Notes: generated by a model not told the origin, from the letters alone. Numbered from the stretch's first letter, positions 48,401 to 60,894 are shown. The stretch is 64,000 bases of DNA from Fomes fomentarius (GCA_022606135.1 JABYQN010000009.1:1947001-2011000); one strand, 5' to 3'. Numbers and translations are program-made.

Positions 48401-49999
48401 GCCGACCATCGCGGCTCTTGCGGACGCTGTCGAACAAATGCGTAATGCAGATCTCGGACTGGCTGGCGCGAACCTCGCAGGCCCGACGTCGCCCACATCC
48501 ACAGCGGCGGACTCGGCTGCGCGGGCCGCGAAGAAGGTTGAGTACAGCGAGGACTACGAGAAGCTCCTGACCGAGCTGCAGCCATCATACGCTTCTGCAC
48601 CAAAGGATTACAGTGAGCGTGCGCTCACGGTCTTCTTGACTGGCGCGACTGGGTTCCTTGGGGCATTCATCCTGCGCGACTTGCTCCAGCACACGGAACG
48701 CGTCAAGAGGGTTATCTGTCTAGTGCGAGCGCCGGATGACTCCAAGGCGGTCGAACGTCTGCGCGATGCTGCTGTAGGCCGCGGGGTTTGGGACGAGGAC
48801 TGGGCTAAGAGTGGTCGTGTGGAAGTCGTCCGGGGTGACTTGGATAGACCGCGTTTCGGGCTGGACAACGCCGCTTGGACACGCGTTGCAGGCGAGGCTG
48901 ACGCGATCATTCACAATGGTGCTCTAGTGAGTTTCGCTAGACATTCTGTCCCCATTGTGATGCCTCATCGGCCCAATCATCCAGGTCCACTGGGTGTACC
49001 CATACGAGAAGCTGCGGTCTGCCAACGTCCTGGGCACGCTCACAGCGGTCGACCTCGCCGCAACAGGCAAGCCCAAGCTATTCGTGTTCGTGTCGTCGAC
49101 GTCAGCGATCGACACGGAGTACTATGTCCAGCTCTCCGACAGCCTCGGGGCCGTCCCCGAGAGCGACGACCTCGAGGGCGCACGCACGGCGCTCAAGACC
49201 GGGTACGGACAAAGCAAGTGGGTGTCCGAAAAGCTGTTGTTCGAGGCTGGCAAGCGCGGTCTGCGAGGGCATATCATCCGTCCGGGATACGTCGTCGGTG
49301 ACACCGGGTCAGCAGGTACGTTCAGTTTCCAGTGTGGCGTCTCTGTGGTGTTGCGCATGGTAGGCTGACGGATGGTGGCGTCCGCCTCCGATTCTTCGTC
49401 TTCCAGTAACGAACACGGACGATTTCCTCTGGCGCCTCGTCAAGGGCTGCATCCAGCTCGGGCTCGTGCCCGACATCAACAACACCGTCAACATGGTCCC
49501 CGTCGACCACGTCGCGCGGTGCTGTGCGCTCGCCGCAGTCTCGCCTCTGCCCCCGCCACAGGACTCGCTTAGCGTGCTGCACGTCGCCGCGGCACCCCGA
49601 CCGACATTCAACGACTTCCTCGGGGCGCTCTCGCGGTACGGCTACGCCACGGAACGGTGCGACTACCTCGTGTGGCGGAGGCAGCTCGAGCGGCACGTCA
49701 TGGAGGTGCAGGACAACGCGCTCTTTCCCCTCCTGCATTTCGTCCTGGACGACCTCCCGACGAGCACGAAGGCGCCGGAACTGGACGACGCGAACATGCG
49801 TGCGCTCCTCGTACCGCATGTTGTGAGCGAGGGGGCGAATGGGACCGTGGACGAGCAGCTGATGGGCAAGTACCTTGCGTGGCTGGTCGATGCGGAGTTC
49901 TTGCCCCGCCCGGCGGTCGCAGAGGCGGAGAAGAAGCTGCCGCAGCTTGTGCATGCCCCTGGCACGATCGTGATGGCTGTCGGCAGGAGTGGGGTGTAA
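45441..49999 (+). CDS. LYS2: L-2-aminoadipate reductase (LYS2)
   Basis: This enzyme carries out the ATP- and NADPH-dependent reduction of alpha-aminoadipate to the semialdehyde in the fungal lysine pathway. Five exons, 45441-46989, 47042-48034, 48097-48926, 48985-49315 and 49407-49999, give 1431 residues, the usual length. The adenylation domain has [18 protein letters not shown] (A3), [33 protein letters not shown] (A5), [15 protein letters not shown] (A7) and [16 protein letters not shown] (A8). The carrier domain has the phosphopantetheine serine in [14 protein letters not shown] (about residue 930). The C-terminal thioester reductase starts with [19 protein letters not shown] and has the active-site tyrosine/lysine pair in [11 protein letters not shown]. 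The enzyme needs a separate phosphopantetheinyl transferase (Lys5 type), not seen here. All key residues are intact. Confidence 0.97.
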
Positions 50000-50224
50000 G
50001 TATTAGTAGGAGGTAGTACAAAAAATTCCCACCAGTCTTAGTACTTTGAAGGTGGTAAGAAGAAGAAGCGATCAAAAATGTGGAATATTGGGCATCGAGG
50101 GAACTCTTCCCTGACTCTCCCTCAAACGTTTGGTGGTGTCGTATTGTGGCGACCATGCACATATGTCAGGACCACGGCTAGCGCGTATGAAGGCTGTCGT
50201 TGCGTGTCAACTAGTTACTGTCAT

Positions 50225-50264
50225 GTACACAGCGCCACGCCGTTTCACTGAAATCCACCGGCGG
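50225..50264 (+). repeat. left terminal inverted repeat
   Basis: This 40-bp repeat begins gtacacagcgccacgccgtt and ends ccaccggcgg. It is identical to the reverse complement of 51214-51253. Confidence 0.85.
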
Positions 50265-51213
50265 CGGCGCCCAAATGGATGCAGTGGTGGGATCACCTGG
50301 AAATCACTGGAGGGGCTATCAAAATCCAAAAGTTTCCAAGATCGGTGGAATCCACCTGGAGCACCGTAAGAACCCAGGAGAGCGGGTCCTGGAGCCTCTG
50401 GCGGCCGATGGATGCCAAAGTTCAAGCTCGGGCCGTCTTAGCGCTTGTGTGACAACAGGCGTCTCGCACTTGATCATGACCTGTCATCGCGAACATCGTC
50501 TCTACACTCTTTTCGTCTTCTTCCTTCCACATGTCAACTTCGGCTGCAAGGCGATACTCATCTTGCTCTAGTAATGCTCACAGGATACAACTGAGCTACC
50601 ACAGGTCCCAAACTGTTGCTGTGAAGGCTGGTGATGCAGATCGGCGCGCGGAGGGCTCAAGCATGGCTTCATGTACGTTCGCGTTCGTTCGCAAGCTTGG
50701 TGACCGTTACCTTTTCTTTTCAGTCAATATTACCCCCAGTCTGCAAGAGGAAGTTGTGGCATTGCATGAGGAGCTATGTGTCTGGGACGAATGTGAAGCT
50801 CAGATGTGTGCGCTGCTGGATGGGATGTGTTACGATGGGTATGTCTCAATGACTCCCATCTATTCTAGTCTTTTCTATGTGGTTGTCATCGCCTTTGCTC
50901 CTTTGTACAATGTATGTATAATTCCCTGTGATATAGATGAAGTCCTTACTGGTGACACCCTGATGTGAATAATGAATATCCGTGTGCTCAATAGTATTAT
51001 TAGAGGGCACCAAAATTTCCGTTGTGTCGTTGATTCCATGCGGCGTCTAATACCGTGTATGTCATCAATAGAATTGCACTATATATGGATATAAGCCGGT
51101 CTCCTGTTCCGCTGACTGACCCCCTGGTTTCCATCCATCACGCCGGTCATATCCAGCGATCTTGGAAATTGGTGGAATCCAGAGGACCTGCCACTGGTTC
51201 CGGTGGGTAGCCT

Positions 51214-51253
51214 CCGCCGGTGGATTTCAGTGAAACGGCGTGGCGCTGTGTAC
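51214..51253 (-). repeat. right terminal inverted repeat
   Basis: This 40-bp repeat reads ccgccggtgg... to ...ggcgctgtgtac on the plus strand. It is an exact reverse complement of 50225-50264. Confidence 0.85.
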
Positions 51254-52093
51254 CAGGGACCGTTCATGTGTCAGCAGTACCTGTTGACGTTTGTCGACCA
51301 TCGTTCTGTTCACGAGGCGTAATCGTAATTGGAATTATTTTCACTTGTCCGATGAAGACGCACGATGTTTCATGTATCAGAAAGAGAGTTTGAACAGAGC
51401 ATTGTGGTTGGGTTGGTCGTCAAGTACCTCCCTTCCTGTGTCCCAAATCATTATTGAACCCTGGAGTTTCAACGGTACACGCTCCTCACATTCACACTAC
51501 AGGCAAGCAATGTGCACCACGCGAGCGCCCTCTCGCGGCTAGATTGGCCCTTTGTACATACTTTCTTTGATCCCTTTCTTCCTGGTCATGTCTACTTGCC
51601 TTCCGACATGCACACTAGCATATGGCTCCGTATTGCCACGCCTCTCTCTCCCCACTCCCCTGCGTACGTACAAGGGATACGCATACCTCCGTGCACACCG
51701 TGGTTATTCTGTAGCTTCTTTGCCTACCATAGCGCCTGGGCCTCCAGAGCAACGAACGAGGATTCGAACGAACTTCCGAGTGACCTTTTAAGTGCCTCCA
51801 ACCGACGAAATGTCACGTCAAGTCGTATGTGTGGCTGAGGATACTGAGGGTGGATTAGAGTTTGGGAGAGGTGAGATCGTGATAGGCGGTTCGTTCCTGG
51901 CGGAGTTGTGGCTGGAGGCGCGCGCGGGGAGAGGGGTTGGCGGGAGTCACAGACTGACAGTGGTTGGAATTGGATCCGCAACAAAGGCCATGATGCGCCC
52001 TTAGCTCTCCGCGTCTTATACCCTTGTCGTCCACGGCCTCGTCTCGCTCACCGTCCGTCGTGGCCCGTGTCGACGTTGGCAAGCATCCCCGAC
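51254..52093. other. promoter region of the 15-exon membrane-protein gene
   Basis: These 840 bp have no recognisable gene. Short open frames on both strands (for example 51512-51838) lack motifs. The region upstream of ATG 52094 is pyrimidine-rich, as is usual in basidiomycete promoters. Confidence 0.35.
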
Positions 52094-54534
52094 ATGGACC
52101 CCCTCGGCCAACCACACCGAATCACCGCCACGACCTTTCTCCGCGTCATCTCCCTCTCCATCGCCTTCTACGAGTCTGTCGCCAATCATCTTCTCTCTGC
52201 CGCATACGTACTCACCCTCACCCCGTCCATGTGTGCTCAGCTACGTCCTCACCCTTCCCGCCGAATGGAGATTTTACAGGAGCCAGCGCTCCTGGAGGCT
52301 CAGCCCAGGCTGCATTCTCTTCATCGCCATCCGGTCCGTCCTCCTCTTCCTCTCTTCACACCCATGCACACCCCTCATCCACGCCCCGCCGTTTCGCCAG
52401 CTACTCCAGCGTGGCTGTATTACTTCTCAGCAACATCGGCTACTTTGGCGAATTTTTCACGCCCGAGGCATGCAGACGGTACTACATGGCCCCTCCCGTC
52501 TTCAAAGGTGCGATACGCTTTGCCTTGCTTCGACTTCCGGATGCGCACACTCGGAGGCGGCCTGATATGAAGAAGCCTGTGCCTCGAGAACGCGAGAAGG
52601 CAGCTTCGGTAGCTTGATTGACCGTTCTGTCGGCGCCAGTCCGTCCATGACGTGACTTTGCCTCCTCGACATGTTCTCCATCCCTCCCCCTCCGCACGCT
52701 AACTCAGTCCGTCACAGTCATTCAAGCCATGATTTCCCAGCTCATCCTAGGTATCAGGTTTGTCCCAGCTTTTTGAGGTACTCCCCGTGCGGCTCAATTA
52801 CTTCGCGCACAGAACGATTAACATCTCACGACGTTCCCCTGCCGTAACTTGGGCAGTTATAGTAGTGTACATTTTAATTTCTGCTGTAGGTCCCCCTGCC
52901 CCTCCTATTTGTCCATCCGAGACTGATCCACTTGTGTTTCCGCAGGGGGAGTGCTTCCTCAATCTATGGAATCGCGTTCGTGAGTACTACTCGTATCCTT
53001 GTTGCTAATCCGCCTGCTGACTGCCCTCCGAACGTAGCCGTTCAAGCCCGGGTGAGTTCACTCACCGTTGTTTGACGGTGCCCGTCCTCACGATTTTCCG
53101 CTCGTCTCTTCGTAGTATAAAAAGTAAGTCCTGTCCGCTGCTGTCGCGTGCGCGCGCGCTCACAAGACATACAGCTGTGCGGCAGGTAATGCGAGCCTGA
53201 CCGTCTGGCCATTCTACATTCTTGCAATGGTCTACGATATGTTCACCTTGGGTATATCGACCTTTTACTTGATCGGTTTTGGTCCGAATAACGGAAAGTG
53301 AGTATCCTAATGATGCTGGAAGCTCAGGTCGTTAATCGCTCATGTGCCCTGTCAGGATGGCCCGCATTGTCAAGATGTATGCATTGGTCTTGTTGTATGC
53401 GTGTCTCCGCCAGGGGGTTTCTGACGTGCTTGACCCGCAGTATGTTGACGGACGGGCTGGTCTATTTTGTCGCGTTGACCGGTACGTGTCGCCGTCTTGC
53501 TCGAGCAACAACACTGCTCACACGAATTATGATCAGCTGTGAACATCGTCAACCTCATCCTCTACAGGAGTACAGACAGTCTATCGCAGGTGTGTTTCGT
53601 TGGTTCCGCAATCACGTTGTGACTGACAGCTTGTGTGTCCGTCTGCAGTCGTCAGGGTCAGTACACTTACTCCACGCTGGCCCCTGTCTGCCGCTCTTTC
53701 TGACAGCTGTCTGCCCTATGTGCGATGTTCCTGGCTTCTTGCAGTGTTTCTCTCGGATACGCGTTGACGTGGATCATGAGTCAACGTCTTCTCATCCATC
53801 TCCGCGGTAAGTCCCCCGCGGCGTTCATGTCACACATTCCCTGATTTCATTCACGTCCCTTGCGTCTCTTGTGCACTCCCACACCTGTCACGCGACCTCA
53901 CTTAACGTCAACTTCTATGCTTTGCTTTGCTTTGACATCCACAGACGCCGCCGCCGCGCACAACCGCTCAATCACGACCCAAGTCGTCGTCTCGCGCCAA
54001 CTCGCGTCCGCAGTGTCAATATCTCGCGCAATGCGCTCCCAGTTCACTGACACCAAGGACCGCAACCAGCTCTCGTCCGCGTTTGATATCGACTGGAGCC
54101 TCACTTCCGCGTCCGCGCACGAGCCGGCGTCGTTCGCGCTCTCCCGGCCGCGAACCAAACGCGAGGGCAAGCGGGGGAAGAAGAGGGAAACGGACAAGCG
54201 CGGGGAGGAGTCCGGCCGGGGCGCGACTGTGCGCGAATGGGAGGTGGAGCGCACGAAGGCGGGTGAGGGCAGCGCGGATCGCGATGCGGACGCAGGCGCG
54301 CTCGAGGCTGGTTGCCCCCGTGGAGAACGGCACAGGCACAGGGCGCGGCGAGACGACAGCATTGACGAGGAGGACGAAGACGAGCAGCAGTTCGAGCTGA
54401 GCGTGCAGGTGCAGGTCGAGGAGATCGTCACGGTGGAGTATGACCCCGAGGCGTATACGCGCGAGAGCTATCGCCAGCCGAGAGTGATGTGGAAGCATAA
54501 TAATGGGCAGGGCAGAGGTGCGGCGGGGACGTGA
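52094..54534 (+). CDS. multi-pass membrane protein (DUF6533-like), 15 exons
   Basis: This predicted seven-helix-type integral membrane protein belongs to a family expanded in mushrooms, of unknown function. Exons: 52094-52173, 52241-52333, 52401-52507, 52718-52757, 52813-52885, 52946-52979, 53038-53051, 53116-53123, 53175-53297, 53356-53376, 53441-53481, 53537-53589, 53649-53656, 53745-53806 and 53945-54534. They sum to 448 codons with every phase consistent. The N-terminus has FYDYVLTLPAEWRFYR, matching the DUF6533 pattern. Helices follow (SVAVLLLSNIGYF, VTWAVIVVYILISA, VWPFYILAMVYDMFTLGI, GLVYFVALTAVNIVNLIL, LGYALTWIMSQRLLIHL). A long charged cytoplasmic tail contains Arg/Lys/Glu-rich repeats and an acidic DEEDEDEQQ. 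Exons 7, 8 and 13 have only 14, 8 and 8 nt. A GT at the stop (GGGACGTGAGT) could be a donor to a further exon. Confidence 0.8.
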
Positions 54535-55512
54535 GTGTAGGGCGTATGTCGTGGCGGCGCTCTGCCCTTATCTCCCTCTCCCTCTCTCACTGCTGTCTGT
54601 CACCTGGGCTGTTGTCGGCCTGCTCTGCTTTCCCTTCACTTGGGTGTTCGTCAACCAGGTGCGTTTCTCGAAAGTAAACGATGCACAGTGTGAGCTGACC
54701 TCTGTCACCTCGCATTCGCATCTCGCTTCCAGGCTCACCTCCGTCCATGTATTCGTCGCGTCCCGTCTGCTCAGTTCTCGCGCTCTGTACTGTACCCGCT
54801 TACCTGCTCCCTGTCCACGGTCCCCACGGCATGGCCACGAAAGTCACTACACCCCGTCGTCTTGCTTCACGCCTCATCATGCTTGCATCTCGCACCCCAC
54901 ATCCACACATACACGCATCCCACACATCTGCGCATCTCATTCCCGCATATAGCTCACCGACAACATTGTCTCCTTTCACCTAGGTTTCCGTGCTTATGGC
55001 ATCGCACTCGTCGGTGTCCTGCTCTTCCGTCTGGTTTCTGGATTATTGTCTTCACAGGTCCCTCCCTCGTTCACGTTTTAACGACCTCCTCACAGCTACC
55101 TCTACCAAAACTGCACAACGCGCACACGCTCAGTTTCCCGCATACTCTCTCTACTACCCCAGACGGTCGTTTGAGCTGCCCCGTGCATGCTTGCAACCGC
55201 CGTTGCTGTAATCAAGGATGTACCACTATGTACCCTACTCCGCCACGGTCCCTTCCCTAGCCGTATATTTCCAGTGCACACGTACGCGTCGTCCGTCACA
55301 CCCATTGTACATATATAAAGACACGTGCCTCACAACGATGTTACGCCTTGCGCCAATTCTCGTCCATGTCTAATATGAAGGCAATCGTCTCTCTCTCTCT
55401 TTGCTTTGACTCGCGTGTCGCAGGGGAATGCTCTGTGGCCGGAAAATCGAGAAAATCGAAAGAAGTTGATAAATATCGTCTGCCGTCGGTCAACACACTA
55501 GTCCTTACCAAC
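54535..55512. other. spacer between convergent membrane-protein and SEC5 genes
   Basis: These 978 bp hold both 3' UTRs. The frame 54503-54660 is hydrophobic (LPLSLLSVTWAVVGLLCF) and ends at a plausible donor (CAG/GTGCGT), so an additional exon of the preceding gene is conceivable. Nothing downstream supports it. Repeated acaca/cccac tracts occur near 54890-54930. Confidence 0.35.
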
Positions 55513-58500
55513 CTATCCCTCCCGTAGGCGCTCTCTCCTCCTCTCCCGCTCCCTTGTCCTGCTCTCGCCCCCACCCGCATTCGCCTCCGCGACAGCCTTG
55601 CTCTTGTCCTTCGAACGGTCCTTCGTCTGCCTGAAGCACAGAAACTCGATCCCCGTCGCCCTCCGCGCGTCCGCGAGCGTTTTCTTCACGCCGTCGAGAT
55701 GGGACTGGAGATTCTCGTCGCCAGGGCGCTTCGCGTACGCGCGCGAGATCTCGGTGTAGAGGCTGGAGAGCGTCTTGTCGGCCGAGGGCGTGACGTAGCG
55801 GGAGAGGGTCTGGTGCATGAACTCGATCTCGAGGGTGGCGCGGAGCATGCCGCCCATGCCGAAGCGCTTGACCTGGCGGAAGCAGCGGAGGGCCTCCTCG
55901 GCGACGTCCTCGACGAGCGCGTTCAGCGTGCGCTCGAGCAGCGGCGCGGCGGCCGCGCACACTTGGGCGTGCACGCCGACGAGGTACATGAGCGTTTCGT
56001 AGACGTATGGTCGGATTTCTGAGATGTGCAAGTGCATGTGCATGTTAGTGAAGAGGTCGATAGAGGGAAGGGATAAGATGGCGGTTATGGTTGCGCTTAC
56101 GGACCTTTGGGAGGCGGGGTCTCGTACCAGTCCATCTGTGGATCCAGTATGCCGTTGCGCACGATCGCGGTGAGCGCTGCGGACTTGGGTTTGAAGTACG
56201 ACTCGAAAAGCGTCTTGTCCAGTTCTTGGACGACGGTCATCAGCGTCTGTTGACCAGAGTCAAAAATCGAGGATTCCCGGCAGAACACCAAAAAGACGCA
56301 CCCTCTTCTCATTGGAGATTGAAATATTGAGAGCGGTCTCGAGCTCAGCAGTCATGTTCGGTATGAGGGCGCGCATGAGATGTCCAAAGTTGGAGACAAC
56401 GAGCAATACACGGGTGTCCTGCAAACAAACATTTCAGTATGGGATTAGAATCGAATTGGCCGAGTATACTCACAGCTTCCTCGATCTTGACCAGCTCTAG
56501 CGGATTGGTGCCAGGGACGGCCGGCATCGATGACCTCGCTCCGTTCTCCGTCGTGGGGGACTCATCCGAAGCGAGGTGCACCAGGCCGTCCAGGAACGCA
56601 TACAGCGAGTCGAGGAACGCCTTCGTGATCTTGGTCACAAACTCGTTCGCGATGGGGTTCTGTGCCCTCGCGCGCGAGGACGAAGACGATGAGGACGAGA
56701 GGTCGACGCCGCCGGCGACCTTGAAAGCGGCTGTGGTGATGTGCTTCTGGAACGCGCGGATCTGGGAGAGGTAGACGGTCGTGTATGGGTCGATCGTGGA
56801 GCCGACCCAGTTCTCGAGGTGGTAGAATACATTTGCGTCTGCAATGATGTCAGGGAGGCGTCCCCTACCTCTGGGATAGAGCATATCGAGACGAACCTCT
56901 CAACCATGCAGTCACGAGAAGGTCTTCGAACTTCCATCGGGCGCTCTCCAGTAGCAACTTCAAGCTCGACGTCGCCTCGCCATGAATTTCCATGCCGGTC
57001 ACGTCGTTCACACTATCCTGAATCTCACCCAGGATCTTCATCAGATGGTGGGCCATCGTCAGTGAGTTTGAGCTATTCGGAAAAAGTGGTGGGGCTGTGT
57101 TGCGTCCGGGAGACATCACTGCCATGTCGGAGAACATGAAGAACTCGGAGAGCAGAGCGATGTACAATTTGATGATATCGAGCGCCATAGTCCGGCATTG
57201 TGTTGGACTGCGCCGAGAAGAGCTTGCTGCGCTCTGTCAAAGACAAGAGAAATATGTTAGCAATGGTGCGTTGTGGAGGGAGCGCATACAGCTACCTTCT
57301 TGTACCGACCCTCCATGAAGGACTTTGATATCCTCCAGAAGTTTGGTAGTGGAGTGAGCATCGCTTCTGAGACGTTCTTGACCATCGTCTGTATGGCCTC
57401 CCAGGTTTCGTGTCCGCCAGACTGTGCTGTGTATGAAGACACTGAGCCATCAAATATAATGCTGACACATCAAAGACGTACGAATAACCGCATCTGACTG
57501 TTTAGCTTCAATCGCCTGGACACAGATTTGCAGTTGCTCTGCCAGCTCTCGGTTCAGAGATGCAGCGTCAGGACCAGATGGGGCTGCTTTCTCGTTGAGA
57601 GCTGGGAAATGCGTGAGAGGCAGCACACCCAACTACATGTTACAATAGGAAACCGCTAACCTCCAACTGTCTTCACAGCGGAATTGTACGTGTCACGCAT
57701 GTGTTGCATTATATGCTTGTGTTGCGAATCGAAGTATGTCCATGCTGGCTCATCCGAGTTGCTAAATTCGTACAAGATCCTGTCGAATGCGGCATCGTTA
57801 GGGCGTGGTGCATTCATGAAATACATGTTACATACTCGATGGTCTTCTCCTGCTCTTCTACGCTCCGTGAAGGCTCTTGTAACTTTGCAAGCAGCTCGTT
57901 GCGCATTTGACTCATTACCTTCTCAACGGTCGCCCAAACCTTGTCGAGAATCCGTTTCTGCTGTTGCTGTGCACTTTCGGCGGACTGGCCATCTTTCGCT
58001 GCGCCTACGGGGAGCAGTTGATTTGGACGTGTTTCTAGCAGCAGCTTCCCCTTCTTGTAGTCACGCATCGCAGCCTCGTACCTACCCTGTGTATGCGCGA
58101 TCCGTCAACACTGCGATGGAAGGAGGCTACGTGAGGTGGAACATACCGCCTCAATGCATTCTACTATAGAGCTGGGCAAGTTGAAGAAGAACTTTGACCG
58201 TTCAAAGACGCCAAGCGTGGTGCGGAGCTTCTGCGCCTTCATCGCGTTCTCGAGCACGGGAAGGAAGACTTGGTCGGCCTTCTGTGCACCAGCTAGTGGA
58301 GGGGAGTTGGGCGGGTCCCCTGGAACGGGAATGACGGTCCACACGTACCTTTCAGGTGGTCCTTCAGCGGTCTGGACGCGTAGTCCGTTTGTTCAGCCAG
58401 TATCCCCTCCTTCATCTCCGCATACAATGCTTCAAGGTTCATTTGACTTGAGATAAGATTCGAGAGAAGGCGGACGGAGACATACCATCCGTAGATGCTT

Positions 58501-59043
58501 TCACTGCAACGAACCTGTCGAAGCTCTCCTCAACGAGTACGCGAATGGCCTCGGACCTCGAGTCTAACGAAGCACGGAGGTGCGAGATTCCAGCAGAAAG
58601 GTCTTGGTATGTCGCATTGGGGTGAACGACAGACAAGAAAGTCTTCGGGTTGAACGACTTGGATGTGATGAGCACAACGGCCTCTGGTGAACGGTTAACG
58701 AAGACCGACGTATAGACCTTCGTAAGAGCGGACTAACTTGTTTCTGAGTCCAAGCTCTTCAGACTAGTATGATGGTCAACATATCTATGATAACGTTGCG
58801 TGTATGGCACATACTCAACGGTAGCTCCCAATCCCAGAGGATCTATGTCCGTCTCCGAGGGGCCCGTCATCCCTGGTGCCACATTATCCGTCTCCTGGTC
58901 TACCTCCTCCCATCGGCTGGAAACGGGACTGTTCAGCGGATGAACAGCCTAGACTGAGGAAGCCATTACGTTGCTGATATAGAGGAGAGCTTGTAGGCCT
59001 TGAGCAATTCATCCTCGTCAATGTCGAAGTTAAGCCTTCCCAT
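55513..59043 (-). CDS. SEC5: exocyst subunit SEC5 (EXOC2)
   Basis: This is a subunit of the exocyst complex that tethers secretory vesicles to the plasma membrane at hyphal tips. The gene has about fifteen exons. The first is 59043-58970, the second 58928-58815. The start [19 protein letters not shown] and the following [22 protein letters not shown] and [19 protein letters not shown] are typical of fungal Sec5. Further downstream: [65 protein letters not shown] and [19 protein letters not shown]. The C-terminal helical bundle contains [19 protein letters not shown] and [17 protein letters not shown]. The tail is Arg/Glu-rich, ending RRRERLREG. There is no transmembrane segment and no obvious disruption in the exons I traced; the middle exons (57000-57700) were followed less closely. 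Confidence 0.9.
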
Positions 59044-59499
59044 CAGCCAATATGTGGGTCTCAGATATGTTGGCTTCAAGTCTTTGATTGCCTATAGTAC
59101 ACGGGTATACAGACGTCGCGCCAGAAAGAAAGAGAGATGACAGGAGAATGAGAAGTACATGGGTGCTAATTCAGTCATTGCAATGATCACGGTCTCGTAG
59201 GCGCTCGCTACCACTCGGAGAACGCCCGTTGCAGCCGGTGTCGAAAAGAACGCTGCTTCTGGCTGAGGATGTCGACGGCGAGCACCCAGACGGATATTTG
59301 CAGCAGCCTGGACTGCGCACGGGAGGTCTAGGAGCAGCTTTGGGCTTCGAGGTCGGCCGGTAGTGCGTTCCTCCTCGGCGCGCACAGGGATTAGGCGTGG
59401 GAACCCTCCTCTTCCAGGGACTTATTTGACTCTAAAGTGGTGTGATACTAACCTGGTCACGAACGCCTCTGTCCCTCGCGTTCTCCTCTCTGTCCAACC
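59044..59499. promoter_or_regulatory. divergent promoter, SEC5 / SCS7
   Basis: These 456 bp lie between two divergent starts. An open frame on the minus strand through this stretch reads as Arg-rich and non-conserved, so I leave it out. No clear core promoter element is visible. Both genes serve the secretory and plasma-membrane system. Confidence 0.4.
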
Positions 59500-60894
59500 A
59501 TGTCCAAGCGCATCCGAATCTTCGCTGCGGAAGATCTCGCTCAGCATGCCTCGCCCTCGAGTTGCTGGGTTACGCGCAACGGACGGGTCTACGACGTGAC
59601 GAGTTTCCTTGCCGACCACCCTGGAGGGGACGACCTCATCCTCAATTATGGAGGCAAAGACATTGGTGCTGTCATGAAGGACCCGGCGGAGCACGAACAT
59701 TCGGACTCGGCTTACGACATGTTGGAGGAATTTATGATTGGCAGGATTGTCCAGGGAGAGAGCTTGGTTTCGGAGGGTGAGCGGTTATCCCATTGTAAAA
59801 GGCGCGATTGCATATTCAATATCTCGCTCGCTTAGATTGGGAGGCGACCGATGATTTCGAGCCGGACGAGACGGACACATCTGCGGACTTCGAGAGGAAC
59901 CAATTCCTTGACCTTAGGAGGCCTCTGTTGCTGCAAGTCTGGCGGGCCAACTTCTCCAAGTCGTATTACCTGCAGCAGGTGCACCAGCCTCGTCATGTCC
60001 CGGAGTCTCCTCGTCTCTTTGGGCCGTGGTATCTCGAGGTATGTTCTCTACATTCCGCCTCCTCCAGGGTCATTGGCCAATATGCTGCATAGATATTCAC
60101 CCGCACGGCTTGGTACGTCGTACCTATCGTATGGCTCCCGATTGCGGCGTATCTTTTCGTCCGCTCTCTGGTCCAATTCTCGCTCGGCTCCCACTCTCTC
60201 CCGCCGTTCTTAGTCGACCCCGCCGCGCCTCTCCAGGCGCTGGCGGCCGGTCGTATCTCCCTCGCTGCGTTGGCCTACGCGGTGCCCGCGTTCTTCCTCG
60301 GCAACATTGTGTGGACCATCCTCGAATACGTCTTCCATCGGTTTTTGTTCCACATTGACGCCTTGCTACCTGATCACCCGGCAGGCTTGACCTTGCACTT
60401 CTTGATGCATGGCATTCACCACTACCTTCCCATGGACAGGTTGGTCTAGCTCTTTCTCTTTCCTGAGATGGCACCGTCTTACTCATAGGCATCAGATTGA
60501 GGCTGGTGATGCCCCCGGTACTGTTCACCTTCTTGTCAACTCCGATGACTCAGCTGGCACATTTGCTGTTTCCTACTGCGATGGCGAATGCGGTCATCGC
60601 GGGCGCCTTCGTCTTCTGTATGTCCAATTGTGCTCTAGGCTTCTCGCGTATGCTAACCTGCTGCACTAGATGTCCTTTACGATGTCATGCACTATGCGTG
60701 AGTTCCGCCGCATGCGTTGAGACACGACTCATTGCTCATTGTTCTTCCATAGCCTTCACCACACACGCCTACCCGCATACGTCAACGAGATGAAGAAGTA
60801 CCATCTTGCGCACCACTACAAGAACTTCGATCTCGGCTTCGGAGTGACCAGCAAGATTTGGGACTACGTCTTCAACACCGTTCTTGTCGCCTAG
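59500..60894 (+). CDS. SCS7: sphingolipid fatty acid 2-hydroxylase (SCS7/FA2H)
   Basis: This ER enzyme adds the 2-hydroxyl to very-long-chain fatty acids of ceramides. Six exons, 59500-59776, 59836-60038, 60093-60439, 60496-60617, 60670-60697 and 60753-60894, give 372 residues. The N-terminal cytochrome b5 domain has WVTRNGRVYDVTSFLADHP followed by GG (heme ligand HPGG). The desaturase/hydroxylase domain has four membrane stretches and the histidine clusters EYVFHRFLFHID, LHFLMHGIHHYLPMD, MHYALHHTRLP and KKYHLAHHYKNFDLGFGV. The end FGVTSKIWDYVFNT matches the family. All iron-binding histidines appear present. Confidence 0.96.

Larger units (their letters stand above)
50225..51253. mobile_element. 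1.03 kb element with 40-bp terminal inverted repeats
   Basis: The two ends are perfect inverted copies of 40 bp starting gtacacagcgccacgccgtt, at 50225-50264 and 51214-51253. A second, imperfect inverted match lies inside (tttccaagatcg/ctgga near 50333 and 51158-51170), and ggtggaatcca occurs near both ends in direct orientation, a pattern typical of subterminal transposase-binding repeats. No transposase is encoded; the longest plausible frame (about 50664-50968) starts MASCTFAFVRKLGDRYLF and is unrecognised. No obvious target-site duplication flanks it. This is most likely a non-autonomous DNA transposon inserted 0.2 kb downstream of LYS2. Confidence 0.7.

Noticed and set aside
46530..48600. 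Long antisense frames opposite LYS2 (for example minus strand 47038-47805)
   Set aside because: They are shadows of the GC-rich coding sequence, Arg/Ala/Asp-rich, with no independent features.
53590..53744. Alternative splice of the membrane-protein gene joining 53589 to an AG at about 53706
   Set aside because: It keeps the frame, but it replaces the family-like SSGVSLGYALTW with a longer unrelated stretch (LSALCAMFLASCS); the 8-nt exon model fits better. It is kept as the main competing model.
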